Assembly (NCBI RefSeq): GCF_002258315.1
Contig: NZ_NOYD01000038.1
Coordinates: 1 to 64,000, forward strand
DNA length: 64,000 nucleotides
Origin: Rhodococcus sp. 06-462-5
GTDB taxonomy: Bacteria > Actinomycetota > Actinomycetes > Mycobacteriales > Mycobacteriaceae
Direction: 5' to 3'
Shown here: one piece after another, positions 9,444 through 18,843 of the stretch
How the letters are laid out: each line of letters begins with the position of its first letter
How positions within the stretch are numbered: position 1 is the first letter of the stretch
Notes under the pieces: model-generated
Database searches by the model: none
What the model was told of the DNA's origin: nothing
What the model saw: only the letters and a program-made list of their open reading frames with translations
Made by a program: the position numbers and the translations under genes

Positions 9444-10298
9444 GTGAATGCGATCGTGGTGACCGGTGCACACGGCCAGTTGGGCCGCCGAGTGATGTCT
9501 CTGGCCGCCGAACGAGGTGACGGTGTCGAGGTGTCCGGATATTCCTCCGCCGACCTGGACATCACCGACCCCGACGCCGTGGCTGCGGCGGTGAGCGCGG
9601 GGGCAACGGTGATCAACTGTGCTGCGTACACCGCCGTCGATGCCGCCGAGACCGACGAGGCCAGGGCGTCGGCCGTCAACGCGGACGGCCCTCGAAATCT
9701 CGCGCGCGCCTGCGGGCGTGTCGGAGCCCGGTTGATCCACGTCTCCACCGATTATGTGTTCGACGGCACAGCAACCGAACCGTACGAGGTCGATGCGAAG
9801 ACCGCACCGCAGTCGGCGTACGGACGCACCAAGCTCGCCGGTGAGCTCGCTGTGCACGAGGAACTGCCCGAGGCCGTGATCGTGCGAACCGCCTGGGTGT
9901 ACGACAACACGGGCAAGAATTTCGTCACCACGATGCGCCGACTCGAAGGTGAGCGCGAGACGATCTCTGTGGTGAACGACCAGATCGGTTCGCCCACGTT
10001 CGCCCTCGATCTGGCGTCGGGCCTGCTCGAGATCGAAGCCGACCCTGCTGTGCGCGGACGAACGCTGCACTACACCAATGCTGGGCAGGCCAGCTGGTTC
10101 GACCTCGCACGCGCGGTGTTCGCTGGGATCGGTGCCGATCCCGAGCGAGTGCAGCCGTGCTCGAGCGCCGAGTACGTGGTTCCGGCACCTCGGCCCGCGT
10201 ACTCGGTGCTGTCGCCGACCGCGTGGGTCGATGCCGGTCTGACCCCGGCGCGGCCGTGGTCGGACGCGCTGACGGCAGCCTTGACGCAGTCGACATGA
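9444..10298 (+). CDS. rmlD: dTDP-4-dehydrorhamnose reductase
   Basis: Last step of dTDP-L-rhamnose synthesis: NADPH-dependent reduction of dTDP-4-keto-L-rhamnose. 284 residues. Rossmann motif VTGAHGQLGRRV at the N-terminus, STDYVFDG around the catalytic Thr/Asp, and YGRTK carrying the Tyr/Lys pair of the SDR fold. Start chosen at GTG 9444, where the fold begins; the open frame upstream belongs to the antisense of the LCP gene. The rhamnose donor is used by the next gene (wbbL) to build the arabinogalactan linker. Confidence 0.94.
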   Translation: MNAIVVTGAHGQLGRRVMSLAAERGDGVEVSGYSSADLDITDPDAVAAAVSAGATVINCAAYTAVDAAETDEARASAVNADGPRNLARACGRVGARLIHVSTDYVFDGTATEPYEVDAKTAPQSAYGRTKLAGELAVHEELPEAVIVRTAWVYDNTGKNFVTTMRRLEGERETISVVNDQIGSPTFALDLASGLLEIEADPAVRGRTLHYTNAGQASWFDLARAVFAGIGADPERVQPCSSAEYVVPAPRPAYSVLSPTAWVDAGLTPARPWSDALTAALTQST

Positions 10299-10332
10299 GG
10301 GTTCGACGCGAGATCGGGCTAGTCTTGCCCGC

Positions 10333-11244
10333 GTGAGTTCCGAGCTGGCCGTGGTGACGGTGACCTATTCACCCGGCGAATACCTTGACCAGTTCCTGAC
10401 GTCTCTACGTGAGGCGACGACGCGTCCCCTTCGGGTGATCATGGCGGACAACGGCTCGGTCGACGGCACGCCCGAGGCAGCCGAGGTCGCGTTCGAGGAG
10501 GCGGAGCTGCTGCGCACCGGCGCGAACATCGGCTACGGCGCAGCAGTCAATCGCGCGGTGGCCGCGATCGACCCCGACGTCGAGTTCGTCGTCGTGGCCA
10601 ATCCCGACGTGCGGTGGCATCCCGGATCCCTCGACGGCCTGCTCGACGCTGCGGTGCGGTGGCCGCGGGCGGGTGCCCTCGGACCGCTCATCCGCGAGCC
10701 CGACGGCTCGCGGTACCCGTCGGCACGGACGGTGCCCGATCTCACGTCCGGCGCGGGCCATGCGGTGCTGGGCAAGCTGTGGCCCACGAACCCGTGGACC
10801 CGACGGTATCGCCAGGAGAACGAGACGGTGAGTGAGCGACCCGTGGGGTGGCTGTCGGGATCCTGCCTGTTGCTGCGGCGTTCGGCGTTCGACTCGATCG
10901 GTGGATTCGACTCGCGCTACTTCATGTACATGGAGGACGTGGATCTCGGCGACCGGCTCGGCCGAGCGGGCTGGCACAACGTCTACGTTCCCGATGTCGA
11001 GGTGACCCACTCGAAAGGCCATGCGGCAGGACGGCATCCGGAAGTGATGTTGCCCGCACATCACACCAGCGCGTACCGCTTCCAGGCCGATCGGCACGAC
11101 CGGACGTGGCAGGCTCCCTTACGATGGGCCCTGCGCGCAGGTCTCGGTCTTCGCTCGAAGATCGTTGTGGCCTCGGCGCTTCGAGCGCGAGCAGTTGACG
11201 GACGAGTATCGGACGAGAGAACAGAGGCTGGACATGTCGGATAG
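10333..11244 (+). CDS. wbbL: Rhamnosyltransferase of the arabinogalactan linker, GT2 family
   Basis: Cytosolic face glycosyltransferase that adds rhamnose from dTDP-rhamnose to decaprenyl-PP-GlcNAc, the linker between peptidoglycan and arabinogalactan. 303 residues with a GT-A fold: VVTVTYSPGEYLDQF, MADNGSVDGTPEAAE, NIGYGAAVNRAV, the metal-binding region NPDVRWHPG, and WLSGSCLLLRR / SRYFMYMEDVDLGDRL typical of WbbL. GTG start 34 nt after rmlD; the 3' end overlaps the next gene by 11 nt, so rmlD-wbbL-nucleotidyltransferase form an operon. Confidence 0.92.
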   Translation: MSSELAVVTVTYSPGEYLDQFLTSLREATTRPLRVIMADNGSVDGTPEAAEVAFEEAELLRTGANIGYGAAVNRAVAAIDPDVEFVVVANPDVRWHPGSLDGLLDAAVRWPRAGALGPLIREPDGSRYPSARTVPDLTSGAGHAVLGKLWPTNPWTRRYRQENETVSERPVGWLSGSCLLLRRSAFDSIGGFDSRYFMYMEDVDLGDRLGRAGWHNVYVPDVEVTHSKGHAAGRHPEVMLPAHHTSAYRFQADRHDRTWQAPLRWALRAGLGLRSKIVVASALRARAVDGRVSDERTEAGHVG

Positions 11245-12328
11245 TTCCACATCGGGTGCCGCACGTACCGACGCAGTCATCTTGGTGGGCGGCAAGGGAA
11301 CTCGGCTCCGGCCGCTGACGCTCTCGGCACCCAAGCCGATGCTCCCCACCGCAGGACTGCCGTTCCTCACGCACCTGCTGGCGCGCATCAAGGCCGCCGG
11401 TATCGAGCACGTGGTTCTCGGCACATCGTTCAAAGCCGAAGTGTTCGAGCAGCATTTCGGGGACGGATCCTCGCTCGGCATCGAACTCGAGTACGTCTTC
11501 GAGACCGAGCCGATGGGCACCGGTGGAGGCATCAGAAACGTACTCCCGCGTCTGCGCGCCGAGAACGTCATGGTCTTCAACGGCGACGTCCTGGGCGGCA
11601 CCGATCTGACGGCGGTTCTCGACACGCACCGAACCACCGACGCCGACGTCACACTGCACTTGGTTCGCGTCGGTGACCCGCGCGCGTTCGGTTGCGTACC
11701 GACGGACGAATCCGGCCGAGTGACAGCGTTTCTCGAAAAGACTCAGGATCCGCCGACCGATCAGATCAACGCGGGCTGCTACGTCTTCAAGCGCGAGATC
11801 ATCGAGTCCATTCCTTCCGACCGCCCGGTGTCGGTGGAGCGAGAGGTGTTCCCCGCGTTGCTCGCCGAGGACAAGAAGGTCTACGGGCACGTCGACAGTG
11901 CGTACTGGCGCGACATGGGAACGCCGGAGGATTTCGTCAAGGGCTCGGCCGATCTGGTTCGCGGCATCGCGCCGTCGCCTGCACTGCACGGTGATCGCGG
12001 CGAATCACTGGTTCATCCGGGTGCAGGCGTGGCACCGGGTGCCTTGCTGATCGGCGGAACCGTCGTCGGGCGCGGTGCCGAGATCGGGGCGGGTGCCCGC
12101 CTCGACGGTGCCGTCGTGTTCGACGGTGCGATCGTCGAGGCAGGGGCCGTCGTCGAGCGGTCCATCCTCGGCTTCGGTGCACGCATCGGACCCCGCGCAC
12201 TGGTACGCGACGCGGTCATCGGAGACGGTGCGGACATCGGTGCTCGCTGCGAGTTGCTCCGCGGCGCGCGCGTGTGGCCCGGGGTCAAGTTGCCCGACGG
12301 TGGAGTCCGCTTCTCCACCGACGTCTGA
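11234..12328 (+). CDS. Sugar-1-phosphate nucleotidyltransferase (GDP-mannose pyrophosphorylase type)
   Basis: Makes an NDP-sugar from sugar-1-phosphate and NTP. 364 residues. The N-terminal nucleotidyltransferase domain has VGGKGTRLRPLT and PKPMLPTAG, the metal-site region VFNGDVLGG and FLEKTQDPPTDQINAGCYVF. The C-terminal left-handed beta-helix has hexapeptide repeats (about 260-360: GTVVGRGAEIGAGARLDGAVV). The position after wbbL matches the M. tuberculosis gene called manB/rmlA2, reported as mannose-1-phosphate guanylyltransferase. A glucose-1-phosphate thymidylyltransferase role cannot be excluded by sequence alone. ATG at 11234, overlapping wbbL. Confidence 0.88.
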   Translation: MSDSSTSGAARTDAVILVGGKGTRLRPLTLSAPKPMLPTAGLPFLTHLLARIKAAGIEHVVLGTSFKAEVFEQHFGDGSSLGIELEYVFETEPMGTGGGIRNVLPRLRAENVMVFNGDVLGGTDLTAVLDTHRTTDADVTLHLVRVGDPRAFGCVPTDESGRVTAFLEKTQDPPTDQINAGCYVFKREIIESIPSDRPVSVEREVFPALLAEDKKVYGHVDSAYWRDMGTPEDFVKGSADLVRGIAPSPALHGDRGESLVHPGAGVAPGALLIGGTVVGRGAEIGAGARLDGAVVFDGAIVEAGAVVERSILGFGARIGPRALVRDAVIGDGADIGARCELLRGARVWPGVKLPDGGVRFSTDV

Positions 12329-12341
12329 CGCGAGATCGCCC

Positions 12342-12905
12342 CTAGCGGCGGCGGGCAAGCGCGACCAGGTGGTCGATCGTCTCCCGTTCGGCGTCGTCGG
12401 GCAGTGCATCGACCGGCCACCAGCGTAAATCCGTCGATTCCTCGCTGCGAACTGCCTGTGCGCCGTCCGGAGCCCGGACCAGAAACCTCAGGTCGAGGTG
12501 CCGCGTCGGCTTACCGAGGGAGCACGTGATCGGGTGGGTGTGCGCCGAGAGCAGCACCGGATCGACCGTCAGATCGGCTATCCCCGATTCTTCGGTGGCC
12601 TCCCGTAGCGCCGCGTCGACAACCGTCTCGTCCGTCGGTTCGCAGTGTCCGCCGAGTTGAATCCACCGACCGACCTTGGGATGAAGCGTCAGCAGCACGT
12701 GGGTTCCCGACGTGTCGAGTACCAACGAGGACGCGGTGAAATGGCCGGCCTCGTTGGCGCGGAGGCAGGCGTTCGGGTTGCTGTCGAGAAACGCCAGCAT
12801 GGTGTGCCGAAGTGATTCGTCGCTCGAGTCCGACGGTGCCCATCGATCGAGCGATGCTCCGACCGAACTCCACAGGGTCGAATGAGGCGGCGTGGACGCG
12901 GACAC
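12342..12905 (-). CDS. NUDIX hydrolase
   Basis: 187 residues. A complete Nudix box is visible: GGHCEPTDETVVDAALREAT followed by EESG, fitting GX5EX7REUXEEXGU, preceded by HVLLTLHPKVGRWIQLGG. The enzyme hydrolyses a nucleoside diphosphate linked to another group with Mg2+; the specific substrate is not predictable. GTG start at 12905, only 3 nt after the fbiB stop on the same strand, so it probably belongs to the fbiA-fbiB operon. It converges with the nucleotidyltransferase gene (13-nt gap). Confidence 0.9.
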   Translation of the reverse strand: MSASTPPHSTLWSSVGASLDRWAPSDSSDESLRHTMLAFLDSNPNACLRANEAGHFTASSLVLDTSGTHVLLTLHPKVGRWIQLGGHCEPTDETVVDAALREATEESGIADLTVDPVLLSAHTHPITCSLGKPTRHLDLRFLVRAPDGAQAVRSEESTDLRWWPVDALPDDAERETIDHLVALARRR

Positions 12906-12908
12906 GAC

Positions 12909-14279
12909 TCAGAGCTCCACTAGCGAGGATCCGGGCACCACTGGATCTCGAACGGTCAGCGATTCGCTCGGGTGTCCGATTGCAATGGCTCCCATCGCTT
13001 TCCAGTCCGCGCGCAGGCCGAGTTCGGCGCGCACGGTATCGGCGGCGAAAATCGTCGAACCGATCCAGCAGCTGCCCAGATCGCGCACCGCGAGTGCGAC
13101 GAGCAGCCCTTGGACGGCGGCACCGACCGCAACGGTGAACATCGTGTCCTCCGCGGCCCGACGCCTGTCGTCGGGGTACGAGTGCGCACCGTCGGGCACG
13201 CAGAACGGGATCACGATCTCGGGGGCGTCGAACAAGATGTCACCGCGGCCGAGTCTGGCGGCGATCCGCTCCTCGCTCAGCCCGTCTCCGGCCAGATCGG
13301 CACGCCATTGCTCGCGCATCGTCTCGAGCAGCCGGCGCCGCACAGCGGGGGTCCTGACCCAGACGAACCGAACCGGACGGGTGTGGTGCGGGGCCGGAGC
13401 GGTGAGGGCATCGGCAACGGCCGATCGAACGGCGTCGGGATCGACCGGTTCCTCGGTGAACGAGCGCACCGACCGTCGGAGCAGCAGCGCTTCGCGTCGA
13501 CCACGATCGAGTGCCTCGGCGGTCCCGAGCCAGAACAGATCGTCCTCGCCGCCGCGCAGCAACGTCGCCGCGGTGGAACCGTCGTCGACGGGAGTCAGTC
13601 CGCGCACGACGGCGATCGGAACCCCGCCGAGCTTCCCCTTCACCAAATCGCCCGCAGCAGCGAGCTCGTCGGCGATCGCGACCTCGGTGACGACTAGCTC
13701 GTTTCCTTGACCGTCCTCGGCTCCGGCGTATGCATGGACGACGCCCAGGCCCGCCGCACCGATGGCGGCGTCGGTCTGGCCGATCCGCCATGCCCGCCCC
13801 ATGGTGTCGGTGACGACCACGGCGACCGTCACCCCCAGCAGCGCACCGAGTGCAGAGCGAAGCGCTGCGGCACTGGCGTCGGGGTTCTCCGGCAGCAGCG
13901 CCAGTTCGCCGCCGTCGACGTTGGAGCCGTCGATTCCCGACGCGGCCTGCACGATGCCGAGTCGATTCTCGGTGATGAGAGTTCGGCCCTTGCGGGCGAC
14001 GATGCGCACGGCTTCCTGTTCCACCAGGACTCTGCGGGCGGCATCTCGCTCGTCCGCATCGCGGGGTGCCTGCACCAGACGGCCCTCGACCTTGGACAGG
14101 ATCTTGCTGGTGACGATCAGGATGTCGCCGTCACGCAACCACGGCGCGCGGTCCGCGACGGTCGCAGCCAGATCGTCGCCCGGCCGGAACTCGGGGAGCC
14201 CGGTCACCGGAAGAATTTCGATCGCCCCGCCGGGAGCGTGATCACCCGGTGCGGTGTGTGTGGAGTGGGAGTCGGTCAC
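12909..14279 (-). CDS. fbiB: Bifunctional F420 ligase/reductase
   Basis: Completes coenzyme F420: the N-terminal CofE-like domain (about 1-250) adds glutamates to the F420 core, and the C-terminal nitroreductase-like FMN domain (about 260-456) reduces dehydro-F420. 456 residues, near the mycobacterial length of 448. Motifs: [57 protein letters not shown] in the ligase; [21 protein letters not shown] and [12 protein letters not shown] in the reductase. The GTG at 14279 overlaps the fbiA stop by GTGA, so the two are coupled. Longer in-frame readings upstream lie inside fbiA and are rejected. Confidence 0.95.
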   Translation of the reverse strand: MTDSHSTHTAPGDHAPGGAIEILPVTGLPEFRPGDDLAATVADRAPWLRDGDILIVTSKILSKVEGRLVQAPRDADERDAARRVLVEQEAVRIVARKGRTLITENRLGIVQAASGIDGSNVDGGELALLPENPDASAAALRSALGALLGVTVAVVVTDTMGRAWRIGQTDAAIGAAGLGVVHAYAGAEDGQGNELVVTEVAIADELAAAGDLVKGKLGGVPIAVVRGLTPVDDGSTAATLLRGGEDDLFWLGTAEALDRGRREALLLRRSVRSFTEEPVDPDAVRSAVADALTAPAPHHTRPVRFVWVRTPAVRRRLLETMREQWRADLAGDGLSEERIAARLGRGDILFDAPEIVIPFCVPDGAHSYPDDRRRAAEDTMFTVAVGAAVQGLLVALAVRDLGSCWIGSTIFAADTVRAELGLRADWKAMGAIAIGHPSESLTVRDPVVPGSSLVEL

Positions 14280-15250
14280 AGGTCGAGTCCGGCCGCGCGC
14301 AGTGCCGTGCGTGCCATCACTGCAGTGGTCTCGGGGTCGGTCATCAGCAACGGAACCGACTGGACGTCCACTCCGTCGACGACCGCCGTGTCGGTGGTGT
14401 GCACCAGCCATGCGTCGAGAATGCCGGTACCGCTTCGACTTCCGTAGTGACGACCCACCGCCTGCGCCGTGGTCTCGACTCCGATGACGGACAGGCACTC
14501 GTCGGCCATGCCGCGCAACGGCTTACCGTCGACGACGGGGGAGAGGCCGACCACCTTGGCGGCCGTCGTCCGTAGCGCCCCGCGGATGCCCGGTACTGCG
14601 AGGATCGCTCCGACGCTCACCACCGGATTGGACGGTGCGAGGATCACGGCGTCGGCCTCGGCGATCGCGTCCACCACTCCCGGTGCCGGAGTTGCCTGTT
14701 CGGCACCGATGTTGGCGAAGCTGTGGGTCGGAATCTGTGCGCGGTACCGAACCCACCACTCCTGGAAGTGAATTGCGCGCTGCTGATCACCGCTCGGGTC
14801 GTCGGGATCGGTGACGACGACATGCGTCTCGGAGCGATCGTCGGTGACGGGCAGGAGCCGGACTCCGGGTTGCCAACGGTTGCACAGAGCTTCGGTGACG
14901 GCGGACAGCGGAAAGCCGGTGCGCAACATACGACTGCGGATCAGGTGCGTGGCGATGTCGCGGTCGCCGAGTCCGAACCAGTCGGGATCGGCACCGTAGG
15001 CTGCCAATTCGTCCCGAGCGTTCCAGGTCTCCGCGATGCGACCCCAGCCGCGATCGGTGTCGATTCCTCCGCCGAGGGTGTACATGCACGTGTCGAGATC
15101 CGGGCAGATGCGGAGTCCGTGCATCCACACGTCGTCGCCGACGTTGACCACAGCGGTGATCTCGTGCTCGGGCTCGTCGCCGAACAAAGTTTTGAGACCC
15201 TGAAGGAACCGAGCGCCACCGACGCCACCGACCAGAACAGTAACTTTCAC
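14276..15250 (-). CDS. fbiA: Phosphoenolpyruvate/lactyl-2-phospho transferase of F420 synthesis (CofD family)
   Basis: Transfers the enolpyruvyl- or lactyl-phospho group from the guanylylated donor to Fo, making (dehydro)F420-0. 324 residues. CofD features: [18 protein letters not shown] at the N-terminus, [23 protein letters not shown] with the metal-binding aspartate, and [22 protein letters not shown] start at 15250; earlier in-frame codons lie in the whiB2 upstream region and look non-coding. It is divergent from whiB2 across a 427-nt gap and overlaps fbiB by 4 nt. Confidence 0.95.
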   Translation of the reverse strand: MKVTVLVGGVGGARFLQGLKTLFGDEPEHEITAVVNVGDDVWMHGLRICPDLDTCMYTLGGGIDTDRGWGRIAETWNARDELAAYGADPDWFGLGDRDIATHLIRSRMLRTGFPLSAVTEALCNRWQPGVRLLPVTDDRSETHVVVTDPDDPSGDQQRAIHFQEWWVRYRAQIPTHSFANIGAEQATPAPGVVDAIAEADAVILAPSNPVVSVGAILAVPGIRGALRTTAAKVVGLSPVVDGKPLRGMADECLSVIGVETTAQAVGRHYGSRSGTGILDAWLVHTTDTAVVDGVDVQSVPLLMTDPETTAVMARTALRAAGLDL

Positions 15251-15677
15251 AACACGCGAGCCTAGTGGGGTTGCGGTGGTGCGGGGTGAGCGCCCACCCG
15301 GTGCCGCACCGTCCGCGTGGACCGTTTGCGACGGCGAGAACCGATGCGACACGCAGGGGACGGGCTCCGATCCGGGGAGAGCGCCGATTTCGGGCATGTG
15401 ATGGTATTGGATTTGCGCGATCGGCTTGACCGCGACACACCTGGACGTGTCTAATCACAGGTATGTCATTCAGTGTTCGCAGCACGAGTTCGATTGCGGC
15501 GAACCTGGTTTCGAACACTCGTTCCCTTCCTCTTCGTCCCTGACTGGACGTCGAGTAGAGGTCGAGAGTCGGACCGGCACGTTGGACCAGCTCGATCGAA
15601 TACCCGCGCGGGGCAAGGTATTCGAGAACACGAGGACCGAAAGTATCTGCGCTACCACAGGTGAGGAGGCGGAAGCG
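15251..15677. other. 427-nt divergent intergenic region between fbiA and whiB2
   Basis: Holds the fbiA promoter side and a long leader of whiB2. A promoter-like pair is visible (TTGACC 15426-15431, TCTAAT 15450-15455, spacing 18 nt). A 26-codon reading frame begins at ATG 15463, about where transcription from that promoter would start. The whiB2 ribosome site GAGGAGG is near 15663-15669. No conserved RNA element recognised. Confidence 0.5.
15426..15455 (+). promoter_or_regulatory. Candidate whiB2 promoter
   Basis: TTGACC (-35) at 15426-15431 and TCTAAT (-10) at 15450-15455, separated by 18 nt, close to the primary sigma factor consensus of actinobacteria. It would place the transcription start near 15462, 216 nt before the whiB2 ATG. 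Predicted by eye only. Confidence 0.45.
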
Positions 15678-16193
15678 ATGTATGACCAGCACGTGACACG
15701 TGATCAGCGGGGCGGACCCACTGCACATCTCAGCGCTGTCGACGACGCGCCGCAAACCGAGTCCGGCATCGGCGCAGATTCGAGCGTCTCGATCGACGCG
15801 GGTTCTGCGTACGTCCTACCGACGGACGAGGCCGACGTCGATGTCACCGACGCCGACGTCGAACTCGATTCGGATTCCGACGTCGACTCCATGCCGTTCG
15901 TCGCCGAGTCGGTTCCACCGGCCAAGCCGTTCCTCAGTCTCGTCGCGGGTTTCGACGAGATGTTCGAGGAAATCGAGGACCAGTGGCAGGAACGCGCCCT
16001 GTGTGCGCAGACCGACCCCGAGGCGTTCTTCCCCGAAAAGGGTGGCTCCACCCGAGAGGCCAAGCGCATCTGCCTCGGCTGCGAGGTCAAGGACGAGTGC
16101 CTCGAGTACGCGCTCGCCAACGACGAGCGGTTCGGCATCTGGGGCGGGCTGTCCGAGCGGGAACGTCGCAGGCTCAAGCGCGGAATCGGCTGA
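15678..16193 (+). CDS. whiB2: WhiB-family iron-sulfur regulator WhiB2 (WhmD)
   Basis: Transcription factor essential for septation in mycobacteria, binding a [4Fe-4S] cluster and primary sigma factor. 171 residues. The WhiB domain is C-terminal: WQERALCAQTDPEAFFPEKGG, then CLGC, then DEC gives the four cysteines, followed by the G(I/V)WGG turn (FGIWGGLSERERRRLKRG). The first 95 residues are acidic and poorly conserved (runs of D/V), longer than in mycobacterial WhmD (about 129 residues in total). ATG 15678 has the strong site GAGGAGG 8 nt upstream. The adjacent metallopeptidase-fold gene converges, as in M. tuberculosis. Confidence 0.93.
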   Translation: MYDQHVTRDQRGGPTAHLSAVDDAPQTESGIGADSSVSIDAGSAYVLPTDEADVDVTDADVELDSDSDVDSMPFVAESVPPAKPFLSLVAGFDEMFEEIEDQWQERALCAQTDPEAFFPEKGGSTREAKRICLGCEVKDECLEYALANDERFGIWGGLSERERRRLKRGIG

Positions 16194-16203
16194 GTGGTTC
16201 GGT

Positions 16204-16219
16204 TCCGTCTCCCGACGGA
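16204..16219. terminator. Short hairpin between whiB2 and convergent gene
   Basis: TCCGTC-tccc-GACGGA, a 6-bp perfect stem with a 4-nt loop, placed 11 nt after the whiB2 stop and before the stop of the convergent gene. It could end transcription from both sides. No T-run. Confidence 0.4.
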
Positions 16220-16224
16220 GTGAT

Positions 16225-16704
16225 CTACTCCCCGGCCGGGTCGACTTCGTCCGGGTCTATGCCCAGATACGTGGCGACCTGCTCGACCAGAACTTCGAAC
16301 AGCAGATCTTCCAGATCCTCCGGGTGCTTGGCGCGCCGTTCCAACGGTCGCCGGAACAGCACCACCCTGGCGCGTGTCGTCTCTCCGCGCTTGTCGATCC
16401 CGGCGGGTACGAGTCGTGAGAGCGGTACCGGGCCTTCCGCCACCACCTCGGGTGGCCACGTCACCGATTCCGGATCCAACGCCCTGATCTTGGGTACCTC
16501 GTCCACGGCGATGTCGAGTTTCGAGAGCTTCTCGTGCCACCGATGATCGATCCGAGCGAACGCCTCGAGCACCAGCCGGTCGAACTTCTCCGCTCGTGAA
16601 CGCCTGGCCGGGATGTCCTCGGGCAGAACCGGTCCGCGCACGCCGCGGCCGTGCCGGGCCACGGACCGAGAGGTGATCCTGCGCGCGGAAGAGAATCGAG
16701 GCAT
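16225..16704 (-). CDS. Metallopeptidase-fold family protein with degenerate HExxH site
   Basis: 159 residues related to the zincin-like family PF06262 (minimal MMP-like domain). The family fold is seen in SRAEKFDRLVLEAFARI, VPKIRALDP and the LFRRPLERRA strand. At the place of HExxH (LFEVLVEQVATYLGID) the sequence is VEQVA, so both histidines are missing and zinc chemistry is unlikely. Neighbouring DUF3499 and whiB2 genes are kept in the same order as in mycobacteria. ATG start at 16704. The function is unknown; a structural or binding role is more likely than proteolysis. Confidence 0.75.
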   Translation of the reverse strand: MPRFSSARRITSRSVARHGRGVRGPVLPEDIPARRSRAEKFDRLVLEAFARIDHRWHEKLSKLDIAVDEVPKIRALDPESVTWPPEVVAEGPVPLSRLVPAGIDKRGETTRARVVLFRRPLERRAKHPEDLEDLLFEVLVEQVATYLGIDPDEVDPAGE

Positions 16705-16776
16705 AGGGGGAGGTTATCGCGCTCGTCCGGTGTGTCGGTCGTTCGGTCGGTTGCACCCACCGGATACTCTGCACTC

Positions 16777-17190
16777 GTGAGATCACTGCGTGGCTGCTGC
16801 AGGCCTGGTTGCAACCGTTCTGCCGTTGCGACGCTCACATACGTCTACTCCGATTCCACCGCGGTCGTCGGGCCGCTGGCCACAGTCGACGAGCCGCATT
16901 CCTGGGATCTGTGCGAGGTGCACGCGTCGACCACCACCGCTCCCAAGGGCTGGGAACTGGTGCGGTACGAAGGCGGCTACTCGACGTCCAGCCCCGACGA
17001 GGACGATCTGACGGCCCTCGCGGAAGCCGTACGCGAAGCGGGTCGCGGCGATCGCGTCCGCTCCGAGGATCGTGAGAGCTCCGACCGCTCGATCGCTCGG
17101 CCGTCCGACACCGAACGCCGATCCGCTGCTCCGGCCGTCCGAACGGGCAGGCGCGGGCACCTTCGAGTTCTTCCCGACCCCACGTCCTGA
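16777..17190 (+). CDS. DUF3499 family protein
   Basis: 137 residues, typical actinobacterial DUF3499: an N-terminal cysteine cluster CCRPGCNRSAVATLTYVYSDSTAVVGPL, then WDLCEVHASTTTAPKGWELVRYEG. The Cys/His spacing (CxxC type plus CEVH) suggests a small zinc-ribbon fold. The C-terminal third is charged and disordered-looking. GTG 16777 is preferred because the conserved part starts immediately (RSLRGCCRPGC); the longer open frame upstream overlaps the divergent metallopeptidase-fold gene. No function is known. Confidence 0.8.
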   Translation: MRSLRGCCRPGCNRSAVATLTYVYSDSTAVVGPLATVDEPHSWDLCEVHASTTTAPKGWELVRYEGGYSTSSPDEDDLTALAEAVREAGRGDRVRSEDRESSDRSIARPSDTERRSAAPAVRTGRRGHLRVLPDPTS

Positions 17191-17389
17191 GCCGCCCGAG
17201 CACACCGAGTGTGGTGTGCATCGGTCCGACTGGCCGGTCCGTCTGCCGTCTGGCAAGGTTCCGGGAGGAGCAGGACCGAAACGGACCGCGACGGTCCGCC
17301 GATACTTGGTGTGAATCGCACCGCTACCGACGCTCGATATCCGACGCCGATGTGCGGCGTCGTGGACAACGATCACCAGGAGAAACTTC

Positions 17390-18772
17390 GTGGCCCGAAC
17401 CGCAGAGTCCGTGAACGCCGTCATCAAGGCCTACGACGTCCGTGGCGTCGTAGGCGAGCAGATCGACGAGGCGTTCGTACGCGACGTCGGTGCATCGTTC
17501 GCACGATTGGTTCGTGACGAGGCAGGGGCCGCGCGTTCGGTTGTCATCGGGCACGACATGCGTGATTCCTCGCCGGCGCTGTCTCGGGCGTTCGCCGACG
17601 GCGTCACCGCGCAGGGACTCGACGTGGTGCACATCGGCCTGGCGTCAACCGATCAGCTCTACTTCGCCTCGGGCCTGCTCGAATGCCCGGGAGCGATGTT
17701 CACCGCCAGTCACAACCCGGCGAAGTACAACGGGATCAAGCTCTGCCGCGCAGGCGCGAAGCCCGTGGGCCAGGACACCGGCTTGGCCACGGTGAAGGCC
17801 GAGTTGGTGGACGGCGTACCGGAGTTCGACGGCCCGGCCGGGACCGTGACGTCTCGTGACGTGCTGGCCGAGTATGCCCAGTTCCTGCGCGACCTGGTCG
17901 ATCTGTCGGGTATCCGCTCCATGAAGATCGCGGTGGATGCAGGCAACGGCATGGGCGGACACACCGTGCCCGCCGTGTTCGCCCCGCTGCCGGTGACGAT
18001 CGAACCGTTGTTCTTCGAACTCGACGGCAGCTTCCCCAACCACGAGGCCAATCCACTCGACCCGGCGAACCTGGTGGACCTGCAGCGATTCGTCGTCGAG
18101 ACCGGTTCGGAGATCGGCCTTGCCTTCGACGGCGACGCCGATCGATGCTTCGTCGTCGACGAGAAGGGCGACCCGGTGTCACCATCGGCCGTGACCTGTC
18201 TGGTGGCCGAGCGCGAGCTGGCCAAGGAGCCGGGCGCGGTCGTCATCCACAATCTGATCACCTCTCGCGCGGTGCCCGAGCTGGTCGAGAAGCTCGGTGG
18301 CACGCCGGTCCGCACCCGAGTGGGGCACTCCTTCATCAAGCAGCAGATGGCCGACACCGGAGCGATATTCGGCGGAGAGCACTCTGCGCACTACTACTTC
18401 CGTGACTTCTGGGGAGCAGACTCCGGCATGCTCGCCGCGCTGCACGTCCTCGCTGCCTTCGGTGCACAGGATCGCCCGCTCTCGGAAATGATGGCCACCT
18501 ACGAGACCTACAGCGCTTCGGGAGAGATCAACTCGACGGTCGGTGACGCAGCCGAACGCACCGAGGCGGTCCTCGCGGCGTTCGCGGATCGGACTGCGGG
18601 CATCGACCGACTCGACGGTGTCACGGTCGATCTCGCCGACGGTGCCTGGTTCAACCTGCGGGCATCCAACACCGAACCGCTGCTCCGGCTCAACGTCGAA
18701 GCACGCACCGCAGCGGATGTCGACGCGCTTTCGACAGAGATCTTGAGCATCGTTCGCGCCGGACTGGAATAG
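17390..18772 (+). CDS. manB: Phosphomannomutase/phosphoglucomutase
   Basis: Interconverts mannose-6-phosphate and mannose-1-phosphate (possibly also the glucose forms), feeding GDP-mannose for lipomannan, PIMs and glycoproteins. 460 residues, alpha-D-phosphohexomutase fold. Motifs: metal/phosphoserine loop FTASHNPAKYNG (about 103-114), FDGDADRCFVVDE (metal loop), GGEHSAHYYFRDF (sugar-binding loop) and RASNTEPLLRLNVEA (phosphate-binding loop). GTG start at 17390 with AGGAG 9 nt upstream. Followed by the TobH-like gene and manA, which supplies mannose-6-phosphate, so the group forms a mannose-activation cluster. Confidence 0.94.
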   Translation: MARTAESVNAVIKAYDVRGVVGEQIDEAFVRDVGASFARLVRDEAGAARSVVIGHDMRDSSPALSRAFADGVTAQGLDVVHIGLASTDQLYFASGLLECPGAMFTASHNPAKYNGIKLCRAGAKPVGQDTGLATVKAELVDGVPEFDGPAGTVTSRDVLAEYAQFLRDLVDLSGIRSMKIAVDAGNGMGGHTVPAVFAPLPVTIEPLFFELDGSFPNHEANPLDPANLVDLQRFVVETGSEIGLAFDGDADRCFVVDEKGDPVSPSAVTCLVAERELAKEPGAVVIHNLITSRAVPELVEKLGGTPVRTRVGHSFIKQQMADTGAIFGGEHSAHYYFRDFWGADSGMLAALHVLAAFGAQDRPLSEMMATYETYSASGEINSTVGDAAERTEAVLAAFADRTAGIDRLDGVTVDLADGAWFNLRASNTEPLLRLNVEARTAADVDALSTEILSIVRAGLE

Positions 18773-18843
18773 TGGTTACCACGGGTTCATGAGTGGGTAT
18801 GCAGACGTTTCGAGCGGGTGAGGTAAGGGGAGGTGTCGCAGCC

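Noticed and set aside
7575-10070. 831-residue reading frame on the minus strand
   Set aside because: The part upstream of 9308 overlaps rmlD on the other strand, has no family similarity and lies before a good GTG with ribosome site; only the LCP part is accepted.
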